In this document: piece by piece, positions 61,616 to 64,000 of the stretch | Layout of the letters: every line of letters begins with the position of its first letter | Position numbering within the stretch: the stretch's first letter is position 1 | Assembly (NCBI RefSeq): GCF_003460505.1 | Contig: NZ_QTVG01000002.1 | Location: forward strand, 62,001 to 126,000 | DNA: 64,000 nucleotides | Origin: Eubacterium sp. AF36-5BH | Lineage (GTDB): Bacteria > Bacillota > Clostridia > Lachnospirales > Lachnospiraceae | Reading direction: 5' to 3' | Made by a program: the position numbers and the translations under genes | The notes under the pieces: generated by a model | The model's input: the letters and a program-made list of their open reading frames with translations, nothing else | The model's database searches: none | Told to the model about the DNA's origin: nothing

Positions 61616-62311
61616 ATGGAATATAAAAAGATTGTAAAAGGAATTTTTAGGGAAAGACCCAACAGGTTTATAGCGTATGTTGATGTAGAAGGAATGGATA
61701 ATAATCCCCAGGTTGTTCATGTGAAAAATACAGGACGTTGCAAAGAACTTTTAGTTAATGGTGTAACTGTATATTTGGAGGAATCAGATAATCCCAATCG
61801 AAAAACAAAATATGATTTGGTTGTAGTTAGGAAAAATGAAAGAATAATAAATATGGATTCCCAAGCACCAAACAAAGTAGTACAGGAATGGCTAAATAAA
61901 AATGGCTTATATAAAAATACAAAACTTGTTGCTCCTGAGAAAAAATATGGAGAATCAAGGTTTGATTTTTATATTGAGGGAGATAATAAAAAAGCGTGGA
62001 TGGAAGTAAAAGGTGTTACCCTTGAAAAAGATGGTGTAGTTTTATTTCCTGATGCACCAAGCAAAAGAGCGGTAAAGCATATAGAACATTTAATCAAAGC
62101 CAAGGAAGAGGGCTTTGACGCTTATATTATGTTTGTTGTGCAAATGGAAAACGTAAAATATTTTACACCTAACAAAGAGACTCATAAGGCTTTTGCAGAA
62201 GTACTGGTAAAGGCAGAAAGTAAAGGAGTTAAAATAATGGCGTATAACTGTGTGGTAACAGAAAAAGAACTTAAAATAAATAAACCTGTAGAGATAAAAC
62301 TCAACAAATAA
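61616..62311 (+). CDS. sfsA: SfsA family DNA/RNA nuclease
   Basis: The protein has 231 residues from the ATG at 61616; an upstream TTG start at 61592 is less likely because SfsA proteins begin close to MEYKKIVKG. The N-terminal OB-like part includes H-V-K-N-T-G-R-C-K-E-L-L (near residue 43). The PD-(D/E)xK-like nuclease core has E-S-R-F-D-F-Y (near 118) and W-M-E-V-K-G-V-T-L (near 136). The name comes from sugar-fermentation stimulation; the biological role is unclear. Palindromic repeats begin at its stop codon. Confidence 0.93.
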   Translation: MEYKKIVKGIFRERPNRFIAYVDVEGMDNNPQVVHVKNTGRCKELLVNGVTVYLEESDNPNRKTKYDLVVVRKNERIINMDSQAPNKVVQEWLNKNGLYKNTKLVAPEKKYGESRFDFYIEGDNKKAWMEVKGVTLEKDGVVLFPDAPSKRAVKHIEHLIKAKEEGFDAYIMFVVQMENVKYFTPNKETHKAFAEVLVKAESKGVKIMAYNCVVTEKELKINKPVEIKLNK

Positions 62312-62631
62312 TTACATGGATTGCTCCGTGCCGAGCACTCCCGCAATCCATACAAATATTCGCATATGGGAAAGCTGACGCTTCCCTTTTATGCTCATAT
62401 TTGGGCGTGTTCCAAAGTCCAGCTCACCTTTGTGCAAGCACAGGTGTGGACCTTGAGAAATGTATTTTTAATTACATGGATTGCTCCGTGCAGAGCACTC
62501 TCGCAATTCATACAAATATTCGCATATGGGAAAGCTGACGCTTCTCTTTTATGCTCATATTTGGGCGTGTTCCAAAGTCCAGCTCACCTTTGTGCAAGCA
62601 CAGGTGAGCTGGACCTTGGAACACTGTAATT
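62310..62631. repeat. Tandem pair of GC-rich palindromic elements
   Basis: Copy A (62310-62460) and copy B (62470-62631) are about 150-160 bases, offset by 160 and very similar. Each has a GGATTGC...GCAATCC hairpin, an imperfect CATATGGGAAAGCTG/CTTCCCTTTTATG fold and a TCCAAAGTCCAGCTCACC/GGTGAGCTGGACCTTGGA hairpin. Copy B has 7-base terminal inverts (AATTACA and TGTAATT) and a full right hairpin; copy A's right arm is damaged. An open frame crossing both copies is fortuitous. Confidence 0.85.
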
Positions 62632-62765
62632 AAAAAAGTAGTCGAAAAAACAAAAAAATACGGTCAATCTTATTGACTAAAGGAATTAAAAAGTGATATA
62701 ATCACGAGAAATTCGGGTTTATTTGAAACGATTTAATATTTTTATATAGAAGAGGTAGATATATT

Positions 62766-63338
62766 ATGAAGAAAATGATTTTAGTAACATCACCACCAGC
62801 ATGTGGAAAAACATTTGTAACAAAGAAGTTAGCAAAGGCTATGCCTAACTGTGTTTACCTTGATAAAGATTCACTTATTGTTTTATCAAAGCAGATTTTT
62901 GTTGTGGCAAATGAAGAATACAATAGAAGTTCAGATTTCTTTGAAGCAAACATCAGAAATTATGAATATGATGCAATCATGGAAATCGCAAGAGAAGCTT
63001 TAGAATACAATGATACGGTATTCATTAATTCTCCATTCACAAGAGAAGTTAGAACACCCGGTTATATGGAAAATCTTAGAAACGAACTTTTAAAGATTGG
63101 AGCTGAATTAGTTGTTGTTTGGGTTCATTGCGACAAGGAAGTTTGTAAGGAAAGAATGATTAAACGTAACTCTGACAGAGATACATGGAAGATTGAACAT
63201 TGGGATGAATATATTAGCAGACAGAACTTTACAGTTCCTGAAGGAATTAAGAATTTATTCTTATTCGATAATTCATCAGATGATTCATTCAAGAAGTCAT
63301 TAGATGAAGCTGTTGAATATTTCAAAAATTTAAAATAA
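62766..63338 (+). CDS. P-loop kinase-like protein (AAA_33 / zeta-toxin-like fold)
   Basis: This 190-residue protein starts KKMILVTSPPACGKTFVTKK, with a Walker A P-P-A-C-G-K-T. A Y-L-D-K-D-S segment (near residue 32) follows, then V-W-V-H-C-D-K-E-V-C-K-E-R-M-I-K-R-N (near 119), containing the lid arginines of small-molecule kinases. It could phosphorylate a nucleoside, antibiotic or sugar; zeta-toxin relatives share this fold, but no antitoxin gene is adjacent. AGAGGTAGATATATT precedes the ATG. A terminator follows. Confidence 0.82.
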   Translation: MKKMILVTSPPACGKTFVTKKLAKAMPNCVYLDKDSLIVLSKQIFVVANEEYNRSSDFFEANIRNYEYDAIMEIAREALEYNDTVFINSPFTREVRTPGYMENLRNELLKIGAELVVVWVHCDKEVCKERMIKRNSDRDTWKIEHWDEYISRQNFTVPEGIKNLFLFDNSSDDSFKKSLDEAVEYFKNLK

Positions 63339-63366
63339 AGCATAAAAAAATATTAAGTATATTTAG

Positions 63367-63458
63367 AAAAAGACTTTCACGGAACTTGAATTATTCCTAA
63401 AAAGTTAGGTTTTAAAACCTGACAATAAATAGGTGATTCGGTTAAGGGAAGTCTTTTT
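63367..63458 (+). terminator. Branched terminator structure after the kinase gene
   Basis: An outer 10-bp stem (63367-63376 with 63449-63458) ends in TTTTTT and encloses a perfect palindrome GTTAGGTTTT/AAAACCTGAC (63404-63413 with 63414-63423, one G-U pair). It is larger than a usual terminator. Confidence 0.6.
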
Positions 63459-63460
63459 TC

Positions 63461-63533
63461 GTAACAGGAAAATCTTTTAGGATTTTCTATTACATAAAAA
63501 ATATTGCGTTATGGATTATTATAAAATCCATAA
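63461..63533 (+). repeat. Two further hairpins upstream of gltX
   Basis: GTAACAGGAAAATC/GATTTTCTATTAC (63461-63493) and TTATGGATT/AATCCATAA (63509-63517 with 63525-63533) lie between the terminator and the gltX promoter. Confidence 0.55.
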
Positions 63534-63543
63534 GTTGATGTAC

Positions 63544-63572
63544 TTGCTTATAGGCAAAAAAAGCATTATAAT
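63544..63572 (+). promoter_or_regulatory. gltX promoter
   Basis: TTGCTT (63544-63549) and TATAAT (63567-63572) are 17 bases apart, about 40 bases before the gltX start. The short leader leaves no room for a T-box. Confidence 0.85.
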
Positions 63573-63614
63573 AAATTAGATTTATGTCAATAATTGTTAA
63601 AGAGGAGAAATAAA

Positions 63615-64000
63615 ATGTCAAAAGTAAGAACAAGATTTGCACCTAGTCCAACAGGTAGAATGCATGTAGGAAATTTAAGAACAGCTTTATACGAATTTTT
63701 AATTGCAAAACATGCAGGTGGCGATTTTATTTTAAGAATAGAAGATACAGATAGAGAACGTTATGTGGAAGGTGCTGTGGATATTATATACAGAACACTT
63801 GAAGCAACAGGACTTGTACATGATGAAGGTCCTGACAAGGACAAGGGATATGGACCTTATATTCAGAGTGAACGTCAGGCGTCAGGTTTATATCTTGAAT
63901 ATGCAAAGAAATTAATTGAGTCAGGAGATGCATATTACTGTTTCTGTGATAAGGAAAGATTGGCTACACTTAAAACTTCTGTAGGGGAAGACGGAAAAGA
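63615..64000 (+). CDS. gltX: Glutamyl-tRNA synthetase (5' part)
   Basis: The gene starts at ATG 63615 after AGAGGAG and runs off the right edge; about 128 codons are visible. It begins [20 protein letters not shown], containing the class I HIGH-type motif (H-V-G-N), then R-I-E-D-T-D-R-E-R and Q-S-E-R. The [11 protein letters not shown] segment belongs to the zinc-binding or connective region. The enzyme charges tRNA-Glu, and tRNA-Gln in species lacking GlnRS. The KMSKS motif would lie beyond the window. Confidence 0.95.
   Translation, partial: MSKVRTRFAPSPTGRMHVGNLRTALYEFLIAKHAGGDFILRIEDTDRERYVEGAVDIIYRTLEATGLVHDEGPDKDKGYGPYIQSERQASGLYLEYAKKLIESGDAYYCFCDKERLATLKTSVGEDGK

Noticed and set aside
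62321-62629. A 102-codon open frame across the tandem palindromic repeats
   Set aside because: It follows the repeat twice with the same peptide, has no ribosome site, and the sequence is explained by the palindromic structure.
1-64000. CRISPR arrays, rRNA genes, complete insertion sequences, prophage modules
   Set aside because: No regularly spaced repeats, rRNA signatures, intact transposase or phage structural genes were seen. The tandem repeats found are contiguous and short.

Overview
The window is low-GC, AT-rich chromosomal DNA with strong AGGAGG-type ribosome sites, sigma-A-like promoters and U-tailed terminators. Gene content points to an anaerobic Firmicute, most likely a gut Lachnospiraceae. 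The signs are two-subunit glutamate synthase, NifS/NifU-type Fe-S assembly, a tryptophan T-box, AgrB, Big_2 and F5/8-type surface proteins ending in a Lys-rich Fn3-like tail, and SecB-like and cytidylate-kinase-like proteins. The species cannot be fixed from sequence alone.

Layout. 1-4.4 kb: edge of an agrB-like quorum-sensing gene, then HAD phosphatase, Glu-rich membrane protein, CDF metal exporter and the housekeeping sigma factor rpoD. 4.4-10.7 kb: gltBD behind a structured leader RNA that contains a terminator. 10.7-13 kb: xpt and a purine permease on the minus strand. 13-20.5 kb: flavoprotein, signal peptidase I, GNAT, endonuclease IV, AEC transporter, PepF and a HAD enzyme. 20.5-31.2 kb: an accessory zone with DMT transporter, exonuclease III, small unknown genes, an LRR surface protein, a 5'-truncated WYL gene, a UDG-like protein and a two-component system, with many short gene remnants. 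30.7-33.3 kb: a decayed integrative element at tRNA-Gly(GCC), bounded by direct repeats, with an integrase remnant and a secreted repeat protein. 33.6-43 kb: PAP2 phosphatase, an Rrf2 regulator, SleB-like hydrolase, iscS-nifU, nadA, mnmA, cysK and metY, a sulfur and Fe-S region. 43-47.5 kb: M20 amidohydrolase, L-lactate dehydrogenase, glycerol-dehydrogenase-like enzyme and HAD phosphatase. 47.6-51 kb: a T-box with a UGG specifier ahead of a three-gene ABC importer, probably for tryptophan. 51-56.3 kb: TetR, YhgE-like lipoprotein and MMPL exporter. 56.6-64 kb: kinase-like protein, giant surface protein, SecB-like chaperone, SfsA, tandem palindromic repeats, a P-loop kinase and the start of gltX.

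The most interesting signals are regulatory. An identical spaced palindrome CCTA-N9-TAGG lies on the promoters of both iscS and cysK, while an IscR-like Rrf2 regulator is encoded nearby. The cysK transcript also begins with a 32-codon ORF containing Cys-Cys and a third Cys, with its own ribosome site, which suggests a cysteine-sensing leader peptide. The gltB leader can form a terminator hairpin whose loop is complementary to the inside of a second hairpin, a possible kissing or switching RNA. Several GC-rich palindromic repeat families (19.6, 30.7/33.0 and 62.3 kb) stand out from the AT-rich background. No CRISPR array, rRNA operon, complete insertion sequence or prophage was seen.
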